A stretch of DNA of 7,576 bases from Ignavibacteriales bacterium (GCA_016207985.1 JACQYX010000230.1:1366-8941), one strand, 5' to 3'. Shown: positions 1 to 5,622, counted from the first letter of the stretch. The notes: generated from the letters alone by a model not told the origin. Translations and numbers: made by a program.

Positions 1-409
1 CGAAATCTTTCCCTAACTTATATTCTTTCTTCAATCTTCTCGACGAGTCGTCTACGACCCTACGGGTCGTTAGACCCGTCGGGAGTCTTCGACCATCTTC
101 CATCAATCCAATCTTCACTGGAGGATAAATCTCATTGTACTCAACTTTCAATTTCTGAAAATATGCGCTATCGCCAAGCGGTTTCAGTCCGAGCTTTTGA
201 AATTCGTCAGCCATATAACATGCAGCTTTATTGTAACCTTCGCTTCCCGATAATCTTCCCGCTAAGTCTTTTGATGATAGATATTCAACCGTTTTCATCA
301 GATCGTTTTGAGAGATTGTCGACAGCCCCGAATTGACAGATTGCGTTATTTGCGCTGTAGCCGCACAAACCAAGATGAGGTAAAGAGGCAGAATGTATTT
401 GAATTTCAT
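1..409 (-). CDS. Exported M28-family peptidase, N-terminal part (runs off the left edge)
   Basis: The reverse strand is open from an ATG at 409-407 to the window edge, about 136 codons. It starts with a typical signal peptide: MKFKY, then a hydrophobic stretch (ILPLYLILVCAA) and a likely cleavage site ATA|Q near residue 19. The mature part reads LMKTVEYLSSKDLAGRLSGS, then EGYNKAACYMADEFQKLGLK and GDSAYFQKL. This is the N-terminal pattern of secreted M28 zinc aminopeptidases of the Bacteroidota and relatives; the catalytic domain lies outside the window. Family knowledge suggests a periplasmic or secreted peptidase acting on peptides. About 22 residues near the visible end (GRRLPTGLTTRRVVDDSSRR and neighbours) are encoded by a palindromic repeat that has apparently entered the reading frame. 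The gene is divergent from the methyltransferase operon. The family call is moderate because only the N-terminus is visible. Confidence 0.72.
   Translation of the reverse strand, partial: MKFKYILPLYLILVCAATAQITQSVNSGLSTISQNDLMKTVEYLSSKDLAGRLSGSEGYNKAACYMADEFQKLGLKPLGDSAYFQKLKVEYNEIYPPVKIGLMEDGRRLPTGLTTRRVVDDSSRRLKKEYKLGKDF
41..92. repeat. Palindromic repeat embedded in frame in the peptidase gene
   Basis: Three overlapping inverted repeats are packed into about 40 bases: GACGA-G-TCGTC (42-52), ACGACCC-TAC-GGGTCGT (54-70) and ACGGGTC-GTTA-GACCCGT (62-79). The last two share an arm, so they form alternative hairpins. The block is more GC-rich than the gene around it. It encodes a low-complexity Arg/Thr/Asp-rich peptide without breaking the frame. 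This looks like a dispersed palindromic element (REP-like or RPE-like) tolerated inside a coding sequence; no second copy is in the window. Confidence 0.6.
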
Positions 410-527
410 GAAGTTCCTTGATTATTATTGGGATGTAATGTACGGTTAATATGATTTTCTTTCAAGTTGAATTAAAAAGAATATATTCAGATATTAAATC
501 TATTCTATTTTTATAGAGGAATAAAAA
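410..527. promoter_or_regulatory. Divergent intergenic region with weak promoter candidates
   Basis: This AT-rich gap separates the leftward peptidase from the rightward methyltransferase operon, so both promoters should lie here. On the + strand TTGAAT (467-472) and TATTAA (492-497) are 19 bases apart, a poor sigma70-like pair. The purine-rich AGAGGA at 515-520 is a good ribosome binding site seven bases before the GTG at 528. I see no convincing operator, riboswitch or cobalamin-box structure. The -10/-35 assignment is tentative. Confidence 0.3.
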
Positions 528-1985
528 GTGAGACCGACATTACAATTTTTAAGCGACCAGCTTATCGAACAAATTATTGCCGAAGGGCGAGAGATAATGT
601 GCAAGCTCGGTATCGAGATACATAATGACCTTGCGCTCTTACTAATGCACAACAACGGAGCGAAAGTCGATAAAACTGCAAGTCGCGTTTATTTCACACA
701 ATCACTCATAGACAATGCACTCGCCGCGGTACCTCATGCGTTTAAGCTGTACGATGTCTACGGCAACGAAGCTGTCGATTTATCGGGCTTCAATGTCAAT
801 TTTACTCCCGGATCTGCCGCTATAAATATTCTGGATAGTACAACTAATAAATTCAGAAAACCGACCACACAAGACTATGTAAGATACGCAAAGCTGATGT
901 GCAAAATGAACAACATCGCTTCGCAGTCAACGGCTATGATACCTTCGGATGTGCACGAGAAAATATCCGACAGCTACCGACTTTATCTCAGTCTGCTTTA
1001 TTGCGATAAACCCGTCGTCACAGGTGCATTTACAATCGAAGCATTTGAAATTATGAAGAACCTCCAGATTACGATTCGAAGTTCGAAAGAAAATTTGAAG
1101 GCAAAGCCACTGACAATTTTCTCATGCTGCCCGACATCTCCACTGAAATGGAGTGAAGTAACTTCTCAAAATCTTCTCGATTGTGCAGCATATTCGATCC
1201 CGGTCGAATACATCGCGATGCCGCTTTCGGGATTTATGTCGCCTGTAACACTTGTCGGGACACTCATCCAGCACACTGCGGAAACATTGAGCGGATTGGT
1301 GATGAGTCAGTTGATGAATCCCGGAACACCTGTTCTCTACGGCGGATCTCCTGCATTCTTCGACGTTCGTTACGAAACAACTCCAATGGGCTCAGTGGCT
1401 ACGATGATGATAGATTGTGCATACAATGAAATCGGAAAATATTTAGGAATTCCCACACAAGCATACATTGGACTGAGCGACGCGAAAGCACTTGATGCTC
1501 AGGCGGGATTCGAGACCTCACTCGGTGCGGCGCTGGCAGCTCTCGCAGGTATAAATAATATTTCGGGTCCCGGCATGCGCGACTTTGAAAGCTGTTTCAG
1601 CTTAGAAAAACTTGTTGTCGATAACGAGATCTGCGGAACGGCTCTTCGACTTATCCGCGGGATAGAGCCGAAAGAAGATTTTCCTTCATTGCCGATTTTC
1701 GAGGAACTCCTGAGAGAAAAACATTTACTAATTGCAGATCATACTCGAAAATATTTTAAAGAAGAAGATTACATCCCCGGCACTGTAATCAGTCGGGCAA
1801 ATAGATCAAGGTGGGAAGAAGAAGGAAGCACTACGGTAGGTCAGCGTGCCATGATAGAAATTGAGAAGCATATCAAAGCGTGGCAGCCTACGAATCTTCC
1901 GGATAATGTTAAAAAAGAATTGACCGTGCTAATGGAAAACGAGTCGCGTAAATACGGAATGACTAAATTACCAAACATCGATTGA
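528..1985 (+). CDS. MttB-family corrinoid methyltransferase (non-pyrrolysine)
   Basis: This 485-residue protein belongs to the trimethylamine methyltransferase (MttB/COG5598) superfamily, whose members move a methyl group from a methylated amine to a corrinoid protein. Family-like features are the N-terminal ILxxxG-type helix region (CKLGIEIHND, residues 25-34), the glycine-rich YGGSPAFFD (271-279), DAKALDAQAG (318-327) and SGPGM (346-350). The length matches the family. The reading frame contains no UAG, unlike true trimethylamine enzymes that use pyrrolysine, so it groups with the non-Pyl branch. Characterised members of that branch use substrates such as glycine betaine, proline betaine or carnitine; the substrate here cannot be read from sequence. 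The GTG start is chosen for the AGAGGA seven bases upstream. The stop overlaps the next gene by one base, and the partner corrinoid protein is encoded two genes downstream. Confidence 0.9.
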   Translation: MRPTLQFLSDQLIEQIIAEGREIMCKLGIEIHNDLALLLMHNNGAKVDKTASRVYFTQSLIDNALAAVPHAFKLYDVYGNEAVDLSGFNVNFTPGSAAINILDSTTNKFRKPTTQDYVRYAKLMCKMNNIASQSTAMIPSDVHEKISDSYRLYLSLLYCDKPVVTGAFTIEAFEIMKNLQITIRSSKENLKAKPLTIFSCCPTSPLKWSEVTSQNLLDCAAYSIPVEYIAMPLSGFMSPVTLVGTLIQHTAETLSGLVMSQLMNPGTPVLYGGSPAFFDVRYETTPMGSVATMMIDCAYNEIGKYLGIPTQAYIGLSDAKALDAQAGFETSLGAALAALAGINNISGPGMRDFESCFSLEKLVVDNEICGTALRLIRGIEPKEDFPSLPIFEELLREKHLLIADHTRKYFKEEDYIPGTVISRANRSRWEEEGSTTVGQRAMIEIEKHIKAWQPTNLPDNVKKELTVLMENESRKYGMTKLPNID

Positions 1986-2701
1986 TGCGCAAAATTTACA
2001 ACCTCAATATTGAAACTTGCACTCCATCGGTCGAAGCTGTTTTGCGTGGACAGGGGATTCCTTCATGGTCGCAACCGGATCAACGGACGATTCAGATTGC
2101 ACAGCAAGCGATTTCAATCTACAAAGAACTTGCATCGCCCATCGGTATAATCATGGAAATTTCTAAAGAAGATTTTACCGAGGTGTATGATGGTGATGGA
2201 CGAAATGAGATTGAGTCGCCCGTAAAACCGATATTTCAACAAGCCGGGGAGCTGGCAATGTTTGCCGTAACAATTGAGGAAGAAGTGTGTTCCGAAATAA
2301 AAAGATTGTTTGACGAAAACGATTACGCCATCGGCTCGATGCTCGATGCTGCTGCATCAGAGGGAACAGAAATGGTGGCACAAACACTCGAAAATATTTA
2401 TCGCCAGCACTTAATTAACATCGGTAGGTTCGATTCTCGTAGCGGTGTTCTTAGGTTTAGTCCCGGTTATTGCGGCTGGCACATCAGCGGACAGCGAAAG
2501 TTATTTCAGCATCTCCATCCAGAAGATATCGGAATCACGCTAAATCAAAGCTTTCTCATGCAGCCGCTGAAATCTATAAGCGGAGTGATTATCTTAGGTA
2601 AAAAAAAGATTTTCCAGTTCGAAGACACGTTCTCATTCTGCGGTGATTGTGCAACACACACATGTATAGAGAGGATTAAAATGTTGAGGGATGGAAGATA
2701 G
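1985..2701 (+). CDS. Stand-alone methionine synthase reactivation-domain-like protein
   Basis: The protein has 238 residues and an ATG that shares its A with the upstream TGA (TGATG), implying translational coupling. A TTG three bases upstream is in frame but less likely. The second half carries the signature of the MetH activation domain (Met_synt_B12): RFSPGYCGWH (157-166), then IGITLNQSFLMQPLKSISG (182-200), comparable to the MetH pattern around its RxxxGYP and the IGvxLTExxxMxPxxSVSG segment. That domain binds S-adenosylmethionine and re-methylates cobalamin that has become oxidised to Co(II). A C-terminal cysteine cluster (C219, C222, C227 in FCGDCATHTC) is not part of classical MetH and might bind a metal or cluster. 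In this operon the natural client is the corrinoid protein encoded immediately downstream. The last codons lie in a short tandem repeat. Family assignment is good; the reactivase role is inferred. Confidence 0.8.
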   Translation: MRKIYNLNIETCTPSVEAVLRGQGIPSWSQPDQRTIQIAQQAISIYKELASPIGIIMEISKEDFTEVYDGDGRNEIESPVKPIFQQAGELAMFAVTIEEEVCSEIKRLFDENDYAIGSMLDAAASEGTEMVAQTLENIYRQHLINIGRFDSRSGVLRFSPGYCGWHISGQRKLFQHLHPEDIGITLNQSFLMQPLKSISGVIILGKKKIFQFEDTFSFCGDCATHTCIERIKMLRDGR

Positions 2702-2715
2702 ATGATGGAAGATAG
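2690..2715 (+). repeat. Short tandem repeat at the gene end
   Basis: GATGGAAGATAG occurs at 2690-2701 and again at 2704-2715, a 14-base period. The first copy supplies the last two codons and the TAG stop of the upstream gene. Further degenerate GATAGA/GATAATAGA units follow up to 2730, so the whole spacer before the corrinoid gene is slippage-prone, low-complexity purine-rich DNA. Confidence 0.7.
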
Positions 2716-2719
2716 AAAA

Positions 2720-2740
2720 TAGATAATAGAGAAGGAATCA
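2720..2740 (+). repeat. Leader repeat copy 1 (with Shine-Dalgarno) before the corrinoid protein gene
   Basis: TAGATAATAGAGAAGGAATCA ends two bases before the ATG at 2743 and contains the ribosome binding site AGAAGGA. A nearly identical 21-base string lies at 3415-3435 before the antitoxin gene; allowing one small shift, about 20 positions match. Two genes in one operon therefore share the same leader. Confidence 0.6.
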
Positions 2741-2742
2741 AC

Positions 2743-3384
2743 ATGAATATACTTCAAGAAATTTCAGTGCAGCTTCAGCAAGGTAATCCGAAGAAAGTTG
2801 CCGAATTTACTCAGCAAGCGATCAACGAAAACATTGATACTAAAACAATACTCGATAACGGACTCATCGCCGGCATGGCTGTCATTGGAGAAAAATTCAA
2901 AGCACACGAAATTTTCCTGCCCGATGTTCTTCTTGCAGCAAAAGCAATGTACGCGGGAATGGATTTGCTAAAACCGCTTCTCGTGAAGGAAGGAATTCCA
3001 ACAATCGGTAAAGTTGTAATTGGAACTGTTCAAGGCGACCTTCACGATATCGGGAAAAACCTTGTAGTCATCATGCTGAGGGGTGCCGGCTTTGAAGTGT
3101 TCGATCTTGGTAATGATGTTTCACCTGAAAAATTTTTAGAAACTGCTGTGAAAGAAAATGCGATCGTGATCGGCATGTCTGCGCTGCTCACCACAACAAT
3201 GCCGGTTATGAAGAAAGTGATTGATCTTGCAAAAGAGCGTCACCTTTACGGCAAGAAAAAATTTATAGTCGGCGGCGCGCCGCTCTCGGCAGACTATGCA
3301 GCAGAAATTGGTGCAAGTGCTTACTGTTTTGACGGTATGAGTGCGGTTGAAACTGTAAAACGCTTTACGACGACATCAAGTTGA
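2743..3384 (+). CDS. Corrinoid (methylcobamide carrier) protein, MttC/MtbC-like
   Basis: The 213-residue protein has the standard two-part layout. A helical cap domain comes first (residues about 1-85, with the AKAMYAGMDLLKPLL stretch typical of methyltransferase corrinoid proteins). A Rossmann-like B12-binding domain follows (about 88-208). The lower-ligand motif is DLHDIG at 99-104, with His101 expected to coordinate cobalt. The other corrinoid contacts are the Ser of IGMSALLTT (Ser146) and the Gly-Gly of IVGGAPLS (177-178). The protein carries the methyl group as methyl-Co(III) between the MttB-type enzyme, which loads it, and an acceptor methyltransferase. The acceptor offered by this operon is homocysteine rather than folate or coenzyme M. 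Length and motif spacing are normal. AGAAGGA provides the ribosome binding site. Confidence 0.93.
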   Translation: MNILQEISVQLQQGNPKKVAEFTQQAINENIDTKTILDNGLIAGMAVIGEKFKAHEIFLPDVLLAAKAMYAGMDLLKPLLVKEGIPTIGKVVIGTVQGDLHDIGKNLVVIMLRGAGFEVFDLGNDVSPEKFLETAVKENAIVIGMSALLTTTMPVMKKVIDLAKERHLYGKKKFIVGGAPLSADYAAEIGASAYCFDGMSAVETVKRFTTTSS

Positions 3385-3414
3385 AATTCACGGCAGACTT
3401 TTCTATCTTTATGG

Positions 3415-3435
3415 TAGATAATAGAAAGGAAATCA
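3415..3435 (+). repeat. Leader repeat copy 2 before the antitoxin gene
   Basis: TAGATAATAGAAAGGAAATCA matches the leader of the corrinoid protein gene (2720-2740). It includes the AAAGGA ribosome binding site for the ATG at 3440. The arm ATAGAAA (3421-3427) can also pair with TTTCTAT (3400-3406), which would form a weak 7-bp hairpin partly covering the ribosome binding site. Confidence 0.55.
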
Positions 3436-3439
3436 TCCT

Positions 3440-3625
3440 ATGTCATCCGTTAAGAAACAAATGGTAGAAATCATTGAGGCACAACCTGATGATAGCTCTT
3501 ATGAAGAAATTCTTCGCGAGCTGGCATTCCGAAAAATGGTTGAAAAAGGATTAACCGACTCCGACCAGGGGCGCATAATTTCAAATGATGAAATGCAGAA
3601 GCATATTCGCTCATGGCAAAAATAA
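3440..3625 (+). CDS. Antitoxin of a RelE/ParE-type toxin-antitoxin module
   Basis: This 61-residue acidic protein precedes and overlaps a ParE-like toxin. The stretch EEILRELAFRKMVEKGLTDS, followed by GRIISNDEMQKHIRSWQK, is a recognisable small antitoxin layout. A DNA-binding-like helical N-terminal part leads to an ISNDEM segment and a C-terminal helix ending in WQK that would wrap the toxin. Such antitoxins bind and neutralise the toxin and repress their own promoter. The 13-base overlap with the toxin gene supports coupled translation. The leader carries AAAGGA ten bases before the ATG. The pair sits between two genes of the methyl-transfer operon, so read-through from the operon probably contributes to its expression. 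Confidence 0.82.
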   Translation: MSSVKKQMVEIIEAQPDDSSYEEILRELAFRKMVEKGLTDSDQGRIISNDEMQKHIRSWQK

Positions 3626-3906
3626 ATTGGACGGCAGAAGCAGAACATTGGCTTTACGATATTTATCTGTATATCTCAAAAGATAATCCCCAAGCAGCCG
3701 CCTCAACTATACAATCCATTTTTGAAAAAGCCCAAATCCTTCAAAATTTTCCCGAAGCCGGTTACCGTTACTCTCATCAATTAAGAAAAGATATCCGCAT
3801 TTTACTTTTCGGACATTACCGAATCACTTATCTAATAAAAGACAACGGAGAAATCGATATCTTAGGTGTTTTCCACGGAGCATTAGACATTGAGCGATAT
3901 TTATGA
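3613..3906 (+). CDS. RelE/ParE-family toxin
   Basis: The 97-residue protein has the usual length and core pattern of the ParE/RelE fold. It opens with an N-terminal strand (INWTAEAEHWLYDIYLYI), followed by helices (NPQAAASTIQSIFEKAQIL) and the conserved NFPEAGYRY turn (45-53). The beta-sheet follows with DIRILLFGHYRITYLI, and the protein ends in DILGVFHGALDIERYL. Members either poison gyrase (ParE) or cleave mRNA at the ribosome (RelE); sequence alone does not say which. The start overlaps the antitoxin gene by 13 bases. The stop overlaps the next start as ATGA at 3903-3906, so the toxin and the homocysteine methyltransferase are translationally coupled. That is unusual for a module expected to be an independent mobile unit. 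Confidence 0.88.
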   Translation: MAKINWTAEAEHWLYDIYLYISKDNPQAAASTIQSIFEKAQILQNFPEAGYRYSHQLRKDIRILLFGHYRITYLIKDNGEIDILGVFHGALDIERYL

Positions 3907-4808
3907 AACCGCTCAAAGAACGCTTAAAGCGACCTGACGTAATCATCGCTGATGGTGCAATGGGAACAATGCTTTTTCAGCGCGGATTAAAACCGGGTGA
4001 ATGTCCTGAACGGATGAATCTTGAACATCCTGAAGTTTTAGAAGAAATTGCTCGTCTATATTTTGAAGCGGGCGCAGAGATTATTCAAACGAACACATTC
4101 GGCGGCTCACCTTTAAAATTGGCGATGTATTCGCTTGAGAATAATACGGAAGAAATAAATGCAAGAGCCGTGCAGGCTGTCCGCAAGGTTGTTGGCGATA
4201 AAGCTTATGTTTCTGCCTCATGCGGACCCACAGGAAAACTTCTTGAGCCGTTCGGAGATACAAAACCCGATCAGATATTTGAATCATTCCAACGACAATT
4301 AAAAGTTGTAATTGGTGAAGGCGTTGATTTGATTTGCGTAGAGACAATGACCGATTTGAACGAAGCAATGCTTGCTGTAAAAGCCGCTCGTTCTATATCT
4401 ACTTCAGTTCCAATCTGCGCAACTATGACGTTTGATTCAACACCGCGCGGCTTTTACACGATTATGGGAGTTACAATTGAGCAAACAATAAAAGGACTTA
4501 CCGAAGCGGGCGCTGATATCATTGGTTCTAATTGCGGTAACGGTATGGAGAATATGATTAAGATTGCGAGAGAATTCAACAAACATTCAACTCTTCCAAT
4601 AATAATCCAATCGAACGCTGGATTGCCTGTAATGAAAGATGAAGTTTTAACCTATCCTGAAACACCTGACTTCATGGCAAACAAGAGCAAGGAACTTGTA
4701 GAAGCTGGGGTAAAAATTATCGGCGGATGTTGCGGAACGACACCGGAACATATTGCGGCGATTAAGAATATAAATACTTCCTCTCCTCGTAGGAGAGGGT
4801 TGGGGTGA
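3903..4808 (+). CDS. Stand-alone homocysteine S-methyltransferase domain (MetH N-terminal module)
   Basis: The 301-residue protein is the zinc-dependent homocysteine-binding barrel found at the N-terminus of MetH (PF02574). Diagnostic motifs are ADGAMGTML (16-24), the QTNTFGGSP strand (62-70), CGPTG (107-111), VETMTDL (146-152), GSNCGNG (208-214) and IGGCCGTTPEH (273-283). Zinc ligands by family knowledge are Cys211, Cys276 and Cys277; all are present. It should transfer a methyl group from methyl-cobalamin to homocysteine, giving methionine. It lacks the folate, B12 and activation modules of MetH; the last two are separate proteins in this operon. The ATG overlaps the toxin stop. The natural protein seems to end near IKNI (residue 290); the final TSSPRRRGLG and the stop come from a palindromic repeat that overlaps the gene's 3' end. 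Confidence 0.92.
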   Translation: MKPLKERLKRPDVIIADGAMGTMLFQRGLKPGECPERMNLEHPEVLEEIARLYFEAGAEIIQTNTFGGSPLKLAMYSLENNTEEINARAVQAVRKVVGDKAYVSASCGPTGKLLEPFGDTKPDQIFESFQRQLKVVIGEGVDLICVETMTDLNEAMLAVKAARSISTSVPICATMTFDSTPRGFYTIMGVTIEQTIKGLTEAGADIIGSNCGNGMENMIKIAREFNKHSTLPIIIQSNAGLPVMKDEVLTYPETPDFMANKSKELVEAGVKIIGGCCGTTPEHIAAIKNINTSSPRRRGLG

Positions 4809-4812
4809 GGTC
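4781..4812 (+). repeat. Hairpin repeat with GGTTGGGGTGAGGTC tail, left of DUF559
   Basis: CTCTCCT-CGT-AGGAGAG (4781-4797) is a perfect 7-bp stem followed by GGTTGGGGTGAGGTC. The TGA at 4806-4808 inside the tail ends the upstream methyltransferase gene. The same design (CCTCCCC-type hairpin, G-rich arm, GTGAGGTC, then an A/T-rich run) recurs in the same orientation to the right of the DUF559 gene. It resembles dispersed intergenic repeats that I recall from Bacteroidota-type genomes. Confidence 0.65.
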
Positions 4813-4884
4813 ATAAACTCCGATTTTTATTTTGCAATGTTTAATTCAGTTCAATATATTCATTAGGTTTAAACATATTCGTTA

Positions 4885-5283
4885 TTGACGGTGGGCAAAT
4901 ACTTTCTGAAATATCCTAAATCATTTATTTCAAACGCTCGAAGACTGCGAAGAGTAATGACAGATACCGAGCGAAAACTTTGGGCGAAGCTGAGAAATAA
5001 TCAGATGGGAGTGCATTTCCGGCGACAAGTTCCATTGGGCAGGTACTTTTTAGATTTCTTCTCACTCAAAGCGAAGTTGGTGATCGAGTTGGATGGAAGT
5101 CAGCATTATACTGACGAAGGTTTAGCTAAAGATGCGATACGCGACGCTTTCCTAAAAGATAATGGATTGACCGTGTTGAGATTTTCTGATCACGAGTTTT
5201 TGACGAATACTTATGGAGTGTTGCAAGTTATTTATGAGCACGTGCAATATGCTGAAATTAATAATGATGATGAAACGAAATAA
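4885..5283 (+). CDS. DUF559 endonuclease-like protein (Vsr/PD-(D/E)xK-type fold)
   Basis: The 132-residue protein belongs to the DUF559 family of small nuclease-like proteins. It shows the family's sequence: ARRLRRVMTDTERKLWAKLR (18-37), FRRQVPLGRYFLDFF (45-59) and LVIELDGSQHY (65-75), then a C-terminal LRFSDHEFL strand with a helix. Putative active-site residues are Asp57, Glu69 and the D-G-x-Q-H group (70-74), as in Vsr-like nucleases. No substrate has been established that I know of. The start is uncertain: TTG at 4885 keeps the longest form and GTG at 4891 is an alternative; neither has a strong ribosome binding site. It is a single gene between two related palindromic repeats, which suggests a link between the nuclease and the repeats, perhaps as a domesticated mobile unit. 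That link is an inference. Confidence 0.85.
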   Translation: MTVGKYFLKYPKSFISNARRLRRVMTDTERKLWAKLRNNQMGVHFRRQVPLGRYFLDFFSLKAKLVIELDGSQHYTDEGLAKDAIRDAFLKDNGLTVLRFSDHEFLTNTYGVLQVIYEHVQYAEINNDDETK

Positions 5284-5300
5284 ATGAACCCACCTGTAAT

Positions 5301-5390
5301 CCTCCCCTCTAGGGGAGGATATTTACGCCCCACTTTCCTTAATGAGAGGGCTGGGCTTGTCCCGCAACGTTTTTGTGTGGAAGTGAGGTC
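5301..5390 (+). repeat. Hairpin repeat, right of DUF559
   Basis: CCTCCCC-TCTA-GGGGAGG (5301-5318) is a perfect hairpin. A second, imperfect unit follows (CCCCACTTTC at 5328-5337 against GAGAGGGCTGGG at 5344-5355). The block ends with GTGAGGTC (5383-5390) followed by an A run and CTTTGACTTTTGATTT, echoing the tail of the left copy. About 25 bases (5356-5382) lie between the second hairpin and the shared tail, so this copy is a composite or carries an insertion. Confidence 0.6.
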
Positions 5391-5622
5391 AAAAAACTTT
5401 GACTTTTGATTTGATAATTTATAAATTCCCTATATTGATTTTTCGGTTGATCAACCGAAGCGAACGCTTGGGAATTGGTGTACCAAACAAATTAAAACGG
5501 GTTCGATAATTTATGTTTCTTCGAAAAAGAATAGCAACGACATTTGTTTTTACTGCTATATATGCAGTAATTAAGCCATGCTCTGTGAATCATCAATTGT
5601 TTATGAAATATTTGAGGAAACC
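5391..5622. other. Non-coding spacer before the restriction-modification pair
   Basis: This AT-rich stretch, joined to the repeat on its left, makes a gap of about 340 bases without a convincing gene. It should contain the promoter for the restriction-modification genes. TTGACT (5399-5404) with TATAAA (5420-5425), only 15 bases apart, is a weak candidate. The middle holds three consecutive palindromes (listed separately). A 37-codon open frame (5513-5626) has no ribosome binding site and is not called. Confidence 0.4.
5442..5486. promoter_or_regulatory. Cluster of three palindromes upstream of the restriction-modification genes
   Basis: TTCGGTTGATCAACCGAA (5442-5459) is a perfect 18-base palindrome centred on TGATCA. 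It overlaps AAGCG-AA-CGCTT (5458-5469), and TTGGT-GT-ACCAA (5475-5486) follows five bases later. Dyad operators of this sort often control restriction-modification genes through a controller protein or the methylase itself. No controller gene is visible, so an operator, a recombination site or an RNA structure are all possible. Confidence 0.4.

Noticed and set aside
1181..1429. Second forward frame of 82 codons inside the MttB-family gene.
   Set aside because: It is fully contained in a well-conserved gene in another frame and has no recognisable product.
528..1985. Possibility that the MttB-family gene uses pyrrolysine.
   Set aside because: There is no in-frame UAG; the 485-codon frame is continuous and ends at TGA with full family length.
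2175..2387. Reverse-strand open frame of 70 codons inside the reactivation-protein gene, and similar reverse-strand frames at 2545-2757, 4081-4368 and 6123-6332.
   Set aside because: They lie opposite well-supported genes and show no family resemblance; they are chance frames.
5301..5318. Perfect CCTCCCC/GGGGAGG hairpin as a terminator for the DUF559 gene.
   Set aside because: No T run follows (ATATTTACG), and the hairpin belongs to the repeat family seen on the other side of the gene, so it is called a repeat.
5328..5390. CRISPR-like or tandem repeat array near the DUF559 gene.
   Set aside because: Only a few diverged hairpin units are present, without regularly spaced identical repeats and spacers.
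5578..5622. An upstream ATG that would lengthen the EcoRV-like protein by 15 residues.
   Set aside because: No Shine-Dalgarno sequence precedes it, and the extra residues (MLCESSIVYEIFEET) do not resemble the EcoRV N-terminus; the ATG at 5623 has GAGGA.
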